DNA of 64,000 nucleotides. It comes from Pseudomonas sp. GOM7. GTDB taxonomy: Bacteria > Pseudomonadota > Gammaproteobacteria > Pseudomonadales > Pseudomonadaceae. The stretch spans positions 3,410,001-3,474,000 of the forward strand of contig NZ_CP113519.1 in assembly GCF_026723825.1 (NCBI RefSeq), written 5' to 3'. The position numbers and the translations under genes are program-made. A model generated the notes under the pieces. That model was not told where the DNA came from. It did not search any database and saw only the letters and a program-made list of their open reading frames with translations. Positions within the stretch are counted from its first letter, which is position 1, and each line of letters begins with the position of its first letter. Below are positions 52,052-61,860 of this stretch, piece by piece.

Positions 52052-55000
52052 TTACACCTCCACCGTACGCAGCGGCGCCCAGCGGCGCAGCAGCAGGTAC
52101 AGCGTCGGAATCACGTAGAGGGTAAAGAAGGTGCCGACCAGCAAGCCGCCGACGATCACCAGGCCGATCTGCTGGCGGCTTTCCGCGCCTGCTCCCGTGG
52201 CGATGGCCAGCGGCAGCGAACCCAGCACCATGGCGCCGGTGGTCATCAGGATCGGTCGCAGGCGCTGCACCGACGCTTCGACCAGCGCCTCGCGCAGCGC
52301 CTTGCCTTCGCGCAGTAGCTGATTGGCGAACTCGACGATCAGGATGCCGTGCTTGGTGATCAGGCCGATCAGGGTCACCAGGCCGATCTGCGAGTAGATG
52401 TTCCAGGTGCCGCCGAACAGCTTCAGCGCCAGCAAGGCGCCAGCCATCGACAGAGGCACGCTGAAGAGGATGATCAGCGGGTCGCTGAAGCTCTCGAACT
52501 GCGCCGCCAGTACCAGGAAGATGAAGGCCAGCGCCAGGGCGAAGATCAGCAGGATGCCCGAGCTGGATTCCTTGAAGTCACGCGAGGTGCCGGTGTAGTC
52601 ATATTGCGTCTCGGGCGGGAATACCTCGCGCGCCACCGACTCCAGATGAGTCAACGCCTCGCCCAGGGTGTAGCCGGCACCGACGTTGGCGCTGATGGTC
52701 ACGGCACGCAACTGGTTGAAGTGGTTGAGCTCGCGTGGCGCCACCGTCTCGCGCACTTCGATCAGGTTGGAGAGCTGCACCATGCCCCCTTCCCGATCAC
52801 GTACGTAGACGCGGTTCAGGTCTTGCGGGTTGCTGCGGTCGAGCTCCTGCAACTGCACCAGCACGTCGTACTGCTCACCATTCTGCTTGAAACGGGTGAC
52901 CTGGCGGCTGCCGAACAGGCTCTCCAGGCTGCGACCGATCACCGAAACGTCGGTGCCCACGGCTGCGGCCTGCTCGCGATTGACCACGATCTGCAACTGC
53001 GGCGCATTGAGCTTGAGGTCGCTGTCCAGCCCCTCCACCCCGGGGTAGCCGCGCATGCGCTCCATGAGCTGGTCGACGTACCCCTGCAATTCGGCGTACT
53101 CCATGGAGGAACGGACGACGAAGTTGATCGGCTGGTTGCGCGCGCTCTGCCCCAGCGGCGGACGGTTGACCGGCGTGACACGCATGCCGGCGATGTCCTG
53201 CAGCTTGGGTAGCAGTTCGTTGCGAATCTCGAACTGATTGCGCGCACGCTCCCCCCAGTCCTCCAGCTTCATGAAGGAAATGCCCTGGGCCACGGTGGGG
53301 AAGCCCGCCACCACCAGATAGCGGTTGGTCTCCGGGATGCTGGCGTAGGCCGCCTCCACCTCGCGGGCATAGCGCGCGGTGTAGTCGATGGTGGCGCCGT
53401 CCGGGCCGTTGAACACACCCACGATAGTGCCGGTGTCCTCGGTCGGCGCCAGCTCCGAACGCAGGCCGCCGAACAGCCAGGCGCAGAGCACGAAGGCGCC
53501 AAGCAATATACCGAACACCAATGGCCAGGCCTGCAGGGCGCGCTGCAGGCTGCCCTTGTAGCCATAGGTCAGGCCATCGAGAAAACCTTCGATCAGGTTG
53601 TACACGCGGCCATGACGCGGCTCGTGCTGGTGCGATTTGAGCAGCAACGCGCACATCATCGGCGTCAGGGTCAGGGCAACGAAGCCGGACACCAATACCG
53701 AACCGGCCAGGGTCCAGGCGAATTCGGTGAACAGCTTGCCGGTGGTGCCCTGCATGAAGCCGATGGGGGCGAACACCGCAGCCAGGGTCAGGGTCATGGC
53801 GATCACCGCGAAGGCGATCTCACGGCTGCCGGTGAAGGCTGCCTGCATGGGCTTCATCCCCGCCTCGATATGGCGGTGGATGTTCTCCAGCATGACGATG
53901 GCATCGTCCACCACCAGGCCGATGGCCAGCACCATGGCCAGCAAGGTCAGGGTGTTGATGGAAAAGCCCATCAGCGACATCAGGGCGAAGGCGCCGATCA
54001 GCGACACCGGGATGGTCACCAGCGGAATCAGCGTGGCGCGCAACGAACGCAGGAAGATGAAGATGATCAGGATGACCAGCGCCACCGCTTCCCAGATGGT
54101 GGTGAAGACGTTGTCGATGGATTCGCGGATGAACTGCGAGTTGTCGTTGGCCACGGTCATCTGCATGCCGTCGGGCAACAGCTTCTGCACGTCATCCCAG
54201 GCGGCAGCCAGACCGTCGGAAATATCCAGCGGGTTGGCCGTGGCCTGCTTGACCAGGCCCAGGGTCACCGCCGGCAGGCCGTTGAAGCGTACTACGCTAC
54301 GCTCGTCACGCGGGCCGATCTCGGCGCGGCCGACATCGGACAGGCGCAGCAGATAACCTTGCGAGTCATCCAGGATCAACTCGTTGAACTGCTCCGGGGT
54401 GCGCAGATCGGTTTCCGAGAGCACGCTGAACTCACGCTCGCGCGACTCGATGCGCCCGGCCGGGATCTCCACGTTCTGCCGACGCAGGGCATCCTCCACG
54501 TCCTGCACGGTGAGGTTGTGCGCAGCGAGCTTTTCCGGATCCAGCCAGATGCGCATGGAAAAGGTGCGCGCGCCGCGCACCTGCACCTCGGATACGCCGG
54601 GAATGGTCTGCAGACGATCCTTGATCACCCGCTCCAGCACATCGGTGATCTCCATGGCACTGTGCTGCTGGCTGTGGAAGGCGATCCAGATCACCGGCTG
54701 GGCGTCGGCCTCGACCTTCTGCACGATGGGTTCGTCCACCTCGTCCGGCAGCAGGCTGCGCACCCGTCCCAGGCGATCGCGCACGTCGTTGGCCGCCTCG
54801 TCGGCGCTGCGGCCGAGACGAAATTGCGCGGTGATCTGAGTGTTCTCCGCGCGGCTGATGGAGGTGACGAAGTCCAACCCCTCGATGCCGGAGAGTACAT
54901 CCTCCACCGGCTGCGCTACCTGCGACTCCATGATCTCCGGGCTGGCGCCGGGATAGGTGACCTGCACGGTGACGATGGGCACGTCGATATTGGGGTACTC

Positions 55001-55105
55001 ACGCACGTTGAGGCGGTCGTAGGCCATCAGCCCCAGCAGCACCACGATCAACGACAGAACGGTGGCGAACACCGGGCGGCGGATGCAGATGTCCGACAGG
55101 GTCAC
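52052..55105 (-). CDS. RND efflux permease (HAE1/AcrB type)
   Basis: A 1017-residue inner-membrane pump with 12 helices and two large periplasmic loops. SDICIRRPVFATVLSLIVVLLG starts helix 1; the proton-relay Asp pair is in AIGLVVDDAIVMLENIHRHIEAG (near residue 400), and GLITKHGILIVEFANQLL near 920. It exports drugs, solvents or metabolites. It overlaps the membrane-fusion gene by 4 bp. No outer-membrane channel gene is adjacent, so it likely borrows one. Substrate unknown. Confidence 0.92.
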   Translation of the reverse strand: MTLSDICIRRPVFATVLSLIVVLLGLMAYDRLNVREYPNIDVPIVTVQVTYPGASPEIMESQVAQPVEDVLSGIEGLDFVTSISRAENTQITAQFRLGRSADEAANDVRDRLGRVRSLLPDEVDEPIVQKVEADAQPVIWIAFHSQQHSAMEITDVLERVIKDRLQTIPGVSEVQVRGARTFSMRIWLDPEKLAAHNLTVQDVEDALRRQNVEIPAGRIESREREFSVLSETDLRTPEQFNELILDDSQGYLLRLSDVGRAEIGPRDERSVVRFNGLPAVTLGLVKQATANPLDISDGLAAAWDDVQKLLPDGMQMTVANDNSQFIRESIDNVFTTIWEAVALVILIIFIFLRSLRATLIPLVTIPVSLIGAFALMSLMGFSINTLTLLAMVLAIGLVVDDAIVMLENIHRHIEAGMKPMQAAFTGSREIAFAVIAMTLTLAAVFAPIGFMQGTTGKLFTEFAWTLAGSVLVSGFVALTLTPMMCALLLKSHQHEPRHGRVYNLIEGFLDGLTYGYKGSLQRALQAWPLVFGILLGAFVLCAWLFGGLRSELAPTEDTGTIVGVFNGPDGATIDYTARYAREVEAAYASIPETNRYLVVAGFPTVAQGISFMKLEDWGERARNQFEIRNELLPKLQDIAGMRVTPVNRPPLGQSARNQPINFVVRSSMEYAELQGYVDQLMERMRGYPGVEGLDSDLKLNAPQLQIVVNREQAAAVGTDVSVIGRSLESLFGSRQVTRFKQNGEQYDVLVQLQELDRSNPQDLNRVYVRDREGGMVQLSNLIEVRETVAPRELNHFNQLRAVTISANVGAGYTLGEALTHLESVAREVFPPETQYDYTGTSRDFKESSSGILLIFALALAFIFLVLAAQFESFSDPLIILFSVPLSMAGALLALKLFGGTWNIYSQIGLVTLIGLITKHGILIVEFANQLLREGKALREALVEASVQRLRPILMTTGAMVLGSLPLAIATGAGAESRQQIGLVIVGGLLVGTFFTLYVIPTLYLLLRRWAPLRTVEV

Positions 55106-56124
55106 GGCTGGCGCTCTCCGCTCTTGCTGCGCACGGCCAGCCCCTCACGCACGCGCTGCCAACCAGCGCTGATCACGGTTTCGTTGCCCTGCAGGCCTTC
55201 GCGCACTTCCGCCAGGCCGTCGAAGCGCTTGCCCAGCAGCACCTGGCGCCGCTCGACCTTGCCATCGACCAGCAGATTGACCAGCAGCTTGTCGCCCTGC
55301 GGCATCACCGCCTCCTCGGGGATCACCAGAGCGTTCGGGCGCTCCTCGAGGATGACCGACACCCGCACGAACTGACCGGGGCGCAGGCGCCGATCGGCAT
55401 TGTCGATATGGGCACGGATCGCCTGGCTGCGTCCGGCTTCGTCCAGGCGCGGATTGAGGGCATAGATCTCGCCGCGAAAACGCTCATCCGGGTAGGTGTC
55501 GAGGGTGATTTCCACGGCCTGGCCAAGGCGCACCTGAGCCACGGCCTTCTGCGGGATGCGAAAGTCCACCTTGAGCGGGTCGAGCACTTCCAGATTGACG
55601 ATGTTCTGCCCAGCACTGAGGTAGTCGCCGACGCTGGCCTGGCGCAGGCCGAGCACACCGTCGTGCGGGGCCTTGATCTGGGTCTTGTCCAGGCGCGCCT
55701 GGGCCAGGGCCAGGCTGGCACGGGCGGCCTGTAGCTGACTCTGCGCCTCATCCAGCGCCTGGGCGTTGCTGGCACCGCGCTGGAACAGCATCTGCGTGCG
55801 CTGGTGATTCTTCTCGGCGAGATCGAGGTTGGCGCGGGCCTGGGCGAACTCGGCGCGGGTGATGGCATCATCGAGACTGACCAGCAGATCACCCGCACTG
55901 ACCGCCTGACCCTCGCGAAAATGCAGGGTGGCCAGGCGCCCCTCCACTTCCGGCCGGATCATCACCGACTCGTCGGAGCGCAACGAACCGAAGGTCACCA
56001 GCTCGTCGCGCACCTCCATTTGCCGCACGGGGACGACCTCGACCATCGGCCCTTCGGCTGCACTCGCTGGTAAAACGAAAAACCCCAGCAACAACCATGG
56101 AAGAGCACGTAACAGCACGGTCAT
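55102..56124 (-). CDS. RND periplasmic adaptor (membrane-fusion protein)
   Basis: A 340-residue protein: signal/anchor ALPWLLLGFFVLPASA, biotinyl-lipoyl domain (VEGRLATLHFREGQAVSAGDLLVSLDD and IKAPHDGVLGLRQASVGDYLSAG), a helical hairpin (RAEFAQARANLDLAEKN... ASLALAQARLDKT) and beta barrel. It links the RND pump to an outer-membrane channel. No lipobox Cys seen. ATG 56124 follows the conserved start MTVLLRAL; the frame is open upstream but not conserved. Confidence 0.9.
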   Translation of the reverse strand: MTVLLRALPWLLLGFFVLPASAAEGPMVEVVPVRQMEVRDELVTFGSLRSDESVMIRPEVEGRLATLHFREGQAVSAGDLLVSLDDAITRAEFAQARANLDLAEKNHQRTQMLFQRGASNAQALDEAQSQLQAARASLALAQARLDKTQIKAPHDGVLGLRQASVGDYLSAGQNIVNLEVLDPLKVDFRIPQKAVAQVRLGQAVEITLDTYPDERFRGEIYALNPRLDEAGRSQAIRAHIDNADRRLRPGQFVRVSVILEERPNALVIPEEAVMPQGDKLLVNLLVDGKVERRQVLLGKRFDGLAEVREGLQGNETVISAGWQRVREGLAVRSKSGERQP

Positions 56125-56229
56125 GATCAGCCCCTTTTTCTCGGTAGAGGCGGAGTCTAACCGGCTGCCGCGCCACTGCCAGCCGTGCAAGTTATTTCGC
56201 TATGTTTTTTCGCTTACCGCCGCATATTG

Positions 56230-56355
56230 CAGGAGCGGCTTTAGCCGCGAGCATTCAACCGTAGCCCGGATGAAATCCGGGGAGCACAGCAGCCATCCCC
56301 CGGATTTCATCCGGCTACGCATGAACGTTCAAGCCCGGTTGCGCCGCGAAATCGC
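56230..56355. repeat. REP cluster upstream of the efflux operon
   Basis: Contains GTAGCCCGGATGAAATCCGG (56261-56280, continuing GG) paired with CCCCGGATTTCATCCGGCTAC (56298-56318), inside a second pair with AGGAGCGGCTTTAGCCGCGA at 56231-56250. A nested REP arrangement between two operons. Confidence 0.65.
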
Positions 56356-56387
56356 GGATACATCCGCAGCAACATGAGCGGCAAACG

Positions 56388-57182
56388 TCACTGGCGCATG
56401 CCCCGGCCGCTGACCAGCAGGCGGATGCACAGGGTATAGAGCACCACGGTGGCCAGCAGCATAAAGCCGATGGCCACGCCGATGCGAATGTCGGACACGC
56501 CGAGAATGCCGTAGCGGAAGGCGTTGACCATGTGCAGGATGGGGTTGCCCAGCGACACCGCCTGCCAGAACGGCGGCAACAGGGTGATGGAATAGAACAC
56601 CCCGCCCAGGTAGGTCAGCGGCGTCAGGACGAAGGTGGGGATGATCGAAATGTCATCGAAGTTGCGCGCGAACACCGCGTTGACGAAACCGCCAAGGGAA
56701 AAGATGGTCGCGGTCAGCAGCACCACCAGCACCGTCACGCCCAGGTGATGCACCTGCAGATGGGTGAAGAACAGCGACAGGCAGGTGACGATCACCCCTA
56801 CCGCCAGGCCGCGCAGCACGCCGCCGATGACGAAGCCGATGAGGATGGTGTGCGGCGACACCGGTGACACCAGCAGTTCCTCGACGTTGCGCTGGAATTT
56901 GCTGCCGAAGAAGCTCGACACCACGTTGCCGTAGCTGTTGGTGATCACCGACATCATGATCAGCCCCGGCACGATGTACTCCATGTAGCTGAAGCCTCCC
57001 ATGTCGCCGATCTGCCGGCCGATCAGGTTACCGAAGATGACGAAGTACAGCACCATGGTGATCGCCGGCGGCAGCAGGGTCTGTGGCCAGATGCGCACGA
57101 AGCGCCGCACCTCGCGATGGACGATGGTACGCAGGGCCACCAGGTTGGCGGCGAATTCGCTATTGAGGTACTGGGTATTCAT
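56388..57182 (-). CDS. ABC-2 type transporter permease (YadH-like)
   Basis: A 264-residue membrane protein with six helices and the ABC-2 signature (RNVEELLVSPVSPHTILIGFVIGGVLRG, then LTPLTYLGGVFYSITLLPPFWQAVSLGNPILHMVNAFRYG). It forms an exporter with the ATPase gene that overlaps by 4 bp. YadGH-type exporters have no firm substrate. Confidence 0.88.
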   Translation of the reverse strand: MNTQYLNSEFAANLVALRTIVHREVRRFVRIWPQTLLPPAITMVLYFVIFGNLIGRQIGDMGGFSYMEYIVPGLIMMSVITNSYGNVVSSFFGSKFQRNVEELLVSPVSPHTILIGFVIGGVLRGLAVGVIVTCLSLFFTHLQVHHLGVTVLVVLLTATIFSLGGFVNAVFARNFDDISIIPTFVLTPLTYLGGVFYSITLLPPFWQAVSLGNPILHMVNAFRYGILGVSDIRIGVAIGFMLLATVVLYTLCIRLLVSGRGMRQ

Positions 57183-58111
57183 TGCGCCACCTTGGCCAGG
57201 TTCTTTTCCACCAGAGAGACGAACAGCTCCTCCAGGCGATTGGTCTTGTTGCGCAGGCTGAGCACCTGCACCTGCTGCTGCGCCAGTTGCTGGAACAGCG
57301 CATTAAGGCCCTGGCTCTTCTCCACCTGCACCTCCAGGGTGTGATGATCCACCAGGCGCACCGGATAACCGACCAGGTTCGGCGCCTCGCTGTAGGAATC
57401 CTTGAGATCGAGCAGGAAAGTCTCGACGTGCAGCTTCTTCAGCAGATCCTTCATGCTGCTCAGCTCGACGATGCGACCGTGGTCGATGATGCCGATATTG
57501 CGGCAGAGCTGCTCGGCCTCCTCCAGGTAGTGCGTGGTGAGGATGATGGTGATGCCCTGCCGGTTCAGCTCGGTGAGAAAGCCCCACATCGAACGGCGCA
57601 GCTCGATGTCCACCCCGGCGGTGGGTTCGTCAAGGATCAGCAGGCGCGGCTGATGCACCAGGGCGCGGGCGATCATCAGACGCCGCTTCATGCCGCCGGA
57701 CAGCTCGCGCGAGGCCACGTCGCGCTTGTCCCACAGGCCGAGCTGGGTCAGGTACTGCTCGGCACGTTCCTTGGCGATCGAACGCGGAATGCCATAGTAG
57801 CCAGCCTGAGTGACGACGATGTCGAACACCTTCTCGAACTGGTTGAAGTTGAACTCCTGCGGCACCACACCCAGGCAACGCTTGAGTGCGTAGGGCTCGC
57901 GGTCGAGGTCATGGCCGAATACCTCCACCGTACCGCTGCTCTTGTTCACCAGCGTGGAGAGAATGCCGATGGTGGTGGACTTGCCGGCGCCATTGGGGCC
58001 GAGCAAGGCGAAGAAGTCACCTTCGGCGACGTCCAGATCGATGCCATGCAAAGCCTGGAAGCCGTTGCCATAGGTTTTGGTTAGCTGGCGAATGGTCAGA
58101 GCGCTGCTCAT
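57179..58111 (-). CDS. ABC transporter ATP-binding protein (YadG-like)
   Basis: A 310-residue ATPase with Walker A GPNGAGKSTT (near 38-47), ABC signature ELSGGMKRRLMIARALVHQP, Walker B LLILDEPTAGVD and H-loop TTHYLEE. A C-terminal regulatory extension of about 80 residues follows. Works with the YadH-like permease. ATG 58111 (MSSALTIRQLTKTYG). Confidence 0.9.
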   Translation of the reverse strand: MSSALTIRQLTKTYGNGFQALHGIDLDVAEGDFFALLGPNGAGKSTTIGILSTLVNKSSGTVEVFGHDLDREPYALKRCLGVVPQEFNFNQFEKVFDIVVTQAGYYGIPRSIAKERAEQYLTQLGLWDKRDVASRELSGGMKRRLMIARALVHQPRLLILDEPTAGVDIELRRSMWGFLTELNRQGITIILTTHYLEEAEQLCRNIGIIDHGRIVELSSMKDLLKKLHVETFLLDLKDSYSEAPNLVGYPVRLVDHHTLEVQVEKSQGLNALFQQLAQQQVQVLSLRNKTNRLEELFVSLVEKNLAKVAQ

Positions 58112-58416
58112 GAAGAAAGGGGTTCCCGCATGAAGGTATGGTGATCGTAAATGAGGGCGGCCACCTTGGTTTGCAACCCTGTGTGTCACACCCTGCGCGT
58201 TGGCATGCACCCTACCGACCCAGGCGCACGGAGAAAAGGCCAGCGCACCGATCTTGATTATCGACTGCGTCGATACACCCGGCAAAAGGTTGGGGCGAAC
58301 TCGCCCCAGACACGGCGGTCACTGCATTGAGCCCAAACGCTTGCATCCTGGACTTACCGACGTCATTCACGACTATGCTCGAAGACGTCACCCGCACGCA
58401 TCATGGAGAAATGCAC
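58112..58416. other. Divergent intergenic region upstream of fadE, no gene seen
   Basis: A 305-bp gap between the ABC ATPase (minus) and fadE (plus). I see no convincing operator palindrome or promoter. The fadE frame is open for 90 bp upstream of the chosen start but is not conserved. Confidence 0.45.
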
Positions 58417-60864
58417 ATGCCCGTCATCTGGTTGCTGGTTCTACTGATCGGAGTCGCCTACCTGGCCCATAGCCGTACCGCGGCCCGCCCCGCCCTCGGC
58501 ATCACGGCAGCCTACCTGCTGGCCATGGCCCTGTTCAGCCCGGTGCCTGGCTGGTTGCAACTGCTGCTATGGATCGTCACCGGTGTCGTTGCCGCCTTCA
58601 TCCTGCTCGGCGATCTGCGCCGGCAGTGGTTCACCGGCCCCCTGTTCAAATGGTTTCAGCGCGTGCTGCCGCCCATGTCGGCCACCGAGCGCGATGCTAT
58701 CGAAGCCGGCACCGTGTGGTGGGATGGCGAGCTGTTCAGCGGCAAGCCGGACTGGGACAAACTGCTGGCCTATCCCAAGGCCAGACTCACCGAAGAAGAA
58801 CAGGCCTTCCTCGACGGCCCCACCGAAGAACTCTGCGCCATGGTCAGCGACTGGCAGGTCGGCCAGCAGATGGACCTGCCGGAAAAGGCCTGGCAGCACA
58901 TCAAGCAGCACGGTTTCTTCGCTCTGATCATTCCCAAGGAATACGGCGGCAAGGGCTTCTCCGCCTATGCCCACTCACAGGTGGCGATGAAACTGGCCAC
59001 CCGCTGCGGTGACCTGGCCTCCACCGTGATGGTGCCCAACTCCCTCGGCCCGGCCGAACTGCTGCTGCACTACGGCACCGACGAACAGCGCCAGCATTAC
59101 CTGCCGCGCCTGGCCAGCGGTGAAGACATTCCCTGCTTCGGTCTCACCGGCCCGTTGGCCGGCTCCGACGCCGGTGCCATGCCGGACAACGGCATCATCT
59201 GCAAGGGCCAGTGGAACGGCGAGGAAGTCATCGGCCTGCGCCTGAACTGGGAAAAGCGCTACATCACCCTGGGCCCGGTGGCCACCCTGCTCGGCCTGGC
59301 CTTCAAGGCCTATGACCCCGACCATCTGCTGGGCGACAAGGAAGAGCTGGGCATCAGCCTGGCGCTGATTCCCACCGATACCCCCGGGGTGGAAATCGGC
59401 CGCCGCCATCTGCCACTGGGCGCCGCCTTCATGAACGGGCCGAACTGGGGCAAGGACGTGTTCATCCCCCTCGACTACCTGATCGGTGGCCAGGAGTACC
59501 TGGGCAAGGGCTGGATGATGCTGATGAACTGCCTGTCGGTGGGCCGCTCCATCTCGCTGCCCGCCGTCGGCACCGGCGCCGCCAAGTTCACCAGCCTCAC
59601 CACCGGCCAGTACGCCCAGTTGCGCGAACAGTTCAACGTGCCGCTGGCCGCCTTCGAGGGCATTCAGGAAGCCATGGCGCGCATCGGCGGCAACGCCTGG
59701 CTGATGGATAGCGCGCGCATCCTCACCGCCAATGCCGTCGACCTGGGCGAGAAGCCCTCGGTGCTCTCGGCGATCCTCAAGTACCACCTCACCGAACGCG
59801 GCCGCGAGTGCATTGGCCACGCCATGGACGTACATGCCGGCAAGGGCATCATCATGGGCCCGAACAACTACCTGGCCCGCTCCTGGCAAGGTGCGCCCAT
59901 CTTCATCACGGTCGAGGGCGCCAACATCCTCTCGCGCAACCTGATGATCTTCGGCCAGGGCGCGATCCGCTGCCATCCGTACGTGCTCAAGGAAATGGCC
60001 CTGGCCGACCGTGACGACAAGGATCAGGCCCTGGCCGAGTTCGACGAGTTGCTGATGGGCCATATCGGCTTCGCCGTCGGCAATGCCGCCAGCAGCTTCC
60101 TCCTCGGGTTGACCCTGGGTCGCCTGGGTGCCGTGCCTGGCGACGACCTCAGCCAGCCCTACTACCGTGCCCTCAACCGCCTGGCGGCGGCCTTCGCCCT
60201 GTGCGCCGACAGCAGCATGATGCTGCTCGGCGGCGACCTGAAGCGCCGCGAGCGCCTCTCCGCGCGCCTCGGCGACGTGCTCAGCTACCTCTACCTGGGT
60301 TCGGCCGCGCTCAAGCGCTACCACGACCTGGACTACCCGGAAGCCGTTCGTCCGCTGCTGCGCTGGGCCATGGAGGAAAACCTCCACCAAGCCGAAAACG
60401 CTCTGGCCGAGTTGCTCAGCAACTTCCCCAACCGCCTGTTCGGTTGCCTGCTCAAGGTGCTGGTATTCCCGCTGGGCCGTCGCCATCGCGGCCCCAGCGA
60501 CGCCCTGGACGCCGAAGTGGCCGAGATCATCGGCCGCCCGGCCGGCGACCCGGCGCTGGAATCGGTGCTCGAAGGCTGCTACCGCCCGCAGGACGAACAG
60601 GATCCCGTGGGCGCGCTGCAGCATGCCATCAACCTGGTACAGGCCAGCCAGGATGCACGCAAACGCCTGCACCAGGCACTCAAGGACGGCAGCCTGCAAC
60701 CGGCACCGGGCCAGGATGCCATCGAAGCGGCCGTGGCCGCCGGCATCCTCGACGGCGAACAGGGCCAGCGCCTGCAAGCTGCCGAAGCGGCACGTCGACG
60801 GGTGATCGACGTTGACGACTTCGCCAAGGAAGAGCTCAAGCTCGGTCGCGGCAAGGTACGTTGA
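58417..60864 (+). CDS. fadE: Acyl-CoA dehydrogenase FadE
   Basis: An 815-residue protein, the normal FadE length. Two or three N-terminal membrane segments (PVIWLLVLLIGVAYLAH, LGITAAYLLAMALFSPVPGWLQLLLWIVTGVVAAFILLGDL) precede the dehydrogenase core (FFALIIPKEYGGKGFSAYAHSQ, CFGLTGPLAGSDAG, GRSISLPAVGTGAAK, ITVEGANILSRNLMIFGQGAIRCHPYV) and a long C-terminal helical domain. It makes trans-2-enoyl-CoA in fatty-acid oxidation. ATG 58417 has GGAGA 7 bp upstream. Confidence 0.94.
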   Translation: MPVIWLLVLLIGVAYLAHSRTAARPALGITAAYLLAMALFSPVPGWLQLLLWIVTGVVAAFILLGDLRRQWFTGPLFKWFQRVLPPMSATERDAIEAGTVWWDGELFSGKPDWDKLLAYPKARLTEEEQAFLDGPTEELCAMVSDWQVGQQMDLPEKAWQHIKQHGFFALIIPKEYGGKGFSAYAHSQVAMKLATRCGDLASTVMVPNSLGPAELLLHYGTDEQRQHYLPRLASGEDIPCFGLTGPLAGSDAGAMPDNGIICKGQWNGEEVIGLRLNWEKRYITLGPVATLLGLAFKAYDPDHLLGDKEELGISLALIPTDTPGVEIGRRHLPLGAAFMNGPNWGKDVFIPLDYLIGGQEYLGKGWMMLMNCLSVGRSISLPAVGTGAAKFTSLTTGQYAQLREQFNVPLAAFEGIQEAMARIGGNAWLMDSARILTANAVDLGEKPSVLSAILKYHLTERGRECIGHAMDVHAGKGIIMGPNNYLARSWQGAPIFITVEGANILSRNLMIFGQGAIRCHPYVLKEMALADRDDKDQALAEFDELLMGHIGFAVGNAASSFLLGLTLGRLGAVPGDDLSQPYYRALNRLAAAFALCADSSMMLLGGDLKRRERLSARLGDVLSYLYLGSAALKRYHDLDYPEAVRPLLRWAMEENLHQAENALAELLSNFPNRLFGCLLKVLVFPLGRRHRGPSDALDAEVAEIIGRPAGDPALESVLEGCYRPQDEQDPVGALQHAINLVQASQDARKRLHQALKDGSLQPAPGQDAIEAAVAAGILDGEQGQRLQAAEAARRRVIDVDDFAKEELKLGRGKVR

Positions 60865-60870
60865 AACCTG

Positions 60871-60897
60871 GGGGGCAATCCGCAATGGATTGCCCCC
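60871..60897 (+). terminator. Hairpin downstream of fadE
   Basis: GGGGGCAATCC / GGATTGCCCCC give a perfect 11-bp stem with GCAAT loop 6 bp after the fadE stop. No U tract follows, so termination is likely but not certain. Confidence 0.6.
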
Positions 60898-60988
60898 TGC
60901 TGATCCCCTGTAGGAATTCATTCGCGATAGGGGGCGGGCGCGGAGCCCAAACGCTATCGCGCCGCACGGGGAAATCAGCCTTAACACA

Positions 60989-61793
60989 GGACTGGCAAGT
61001 TTGTGTGCTGATGGGTGTTCTGGACGCCGCTTCGGTGTATTCAGAAGCTCCTTGTTTCGCCCCCTCGGGCGACTCACTTTTCTTTGAACTGCGCAAAGAA
61101 AAGTAAGCAAAAGAAACGCACCCCCGCCATCCGGGTCTCGCTTCGCTCGACTCCCCTCACTTCGGCACCGCTCCGGGGTCGGCTTGCAAGGGCCATCCCT
61201 GGCCCTTCAAGCCTCTCGCGGCATCCATGCCGCTCGCCCCCTGCGCAATGCCTACGTTCGGCCTCCTGAAGGGGGAGTTAGCGCGCCTGAACGTACATCA
61301 GTTCCGGGCATGCCCGGCGTGCTCTGGTAGCAGTGGAACCATGACGTGGCCGCTGGGTTAAACCAAAACTTTCATTCGCGTAGTTTCATTCGCTTGAATA
61401 GCTTGCCGGCCTGCAGCCGGCATTCCGGTCAGCCCTAAGGCTGACTTCATGTGCAACCACTCCGCACTACTTCTGGGTTACCTCGGGTTCAGGCGCGTGC
61501 AGAGCCCGCCCAGGAGGGCGAACGGAATCGTCGTGGAAGAGGTTGAGCGGCATGGATGCCGCGAAAGCCACGATGGGCCAGGGATGGCCCACCGTGGCGG
61601 GCCTCTGGAGCGGCGATGGAGTGAGCGAACCCTCGCGCAGCGAGGGCCGGATGACCGGGCGGAGGGTTTTGGTTACTTTTGCCCTACAAAAGTGACTCGC
61701 CCGGGAGGGCGAAACCAAAAACATCAACAAAAACGCGGCAATTCGGAACAGACCAAGAACAACCAACAAGCCAACACACAAACTTGCCAGTCC
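60989..61793. repeat. 805-bp element with ~300-bp imperfect inverted ends
   Basis: The outermost 19 bp, GGACTGGCAAGTTTGTGTG (60989-61007), recur exactly inverted at 61775-61793. Inward, the arms stay alignable to about 61293 and 61485: a TTTCGCCC block, a CACTTTT...AAAAGTAA hairpin (61074-61107 and 61671-61696), GGCATCCATGCCGCTC, and GCGCCTGAAC. Between them about 190 bp is unique. No transposase is present, so it is a non-coding repeat or MITE-like unit. The rest of 60898-61860 shows no gene. Confidence 0.7.
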
Positions 61794-61860
61794 GGTATCA
61801 CCCCTAGAAATGCGATACCCCATAAATTCGCACTTATGCCTTTGAGGCCCCCTGCCCCTG

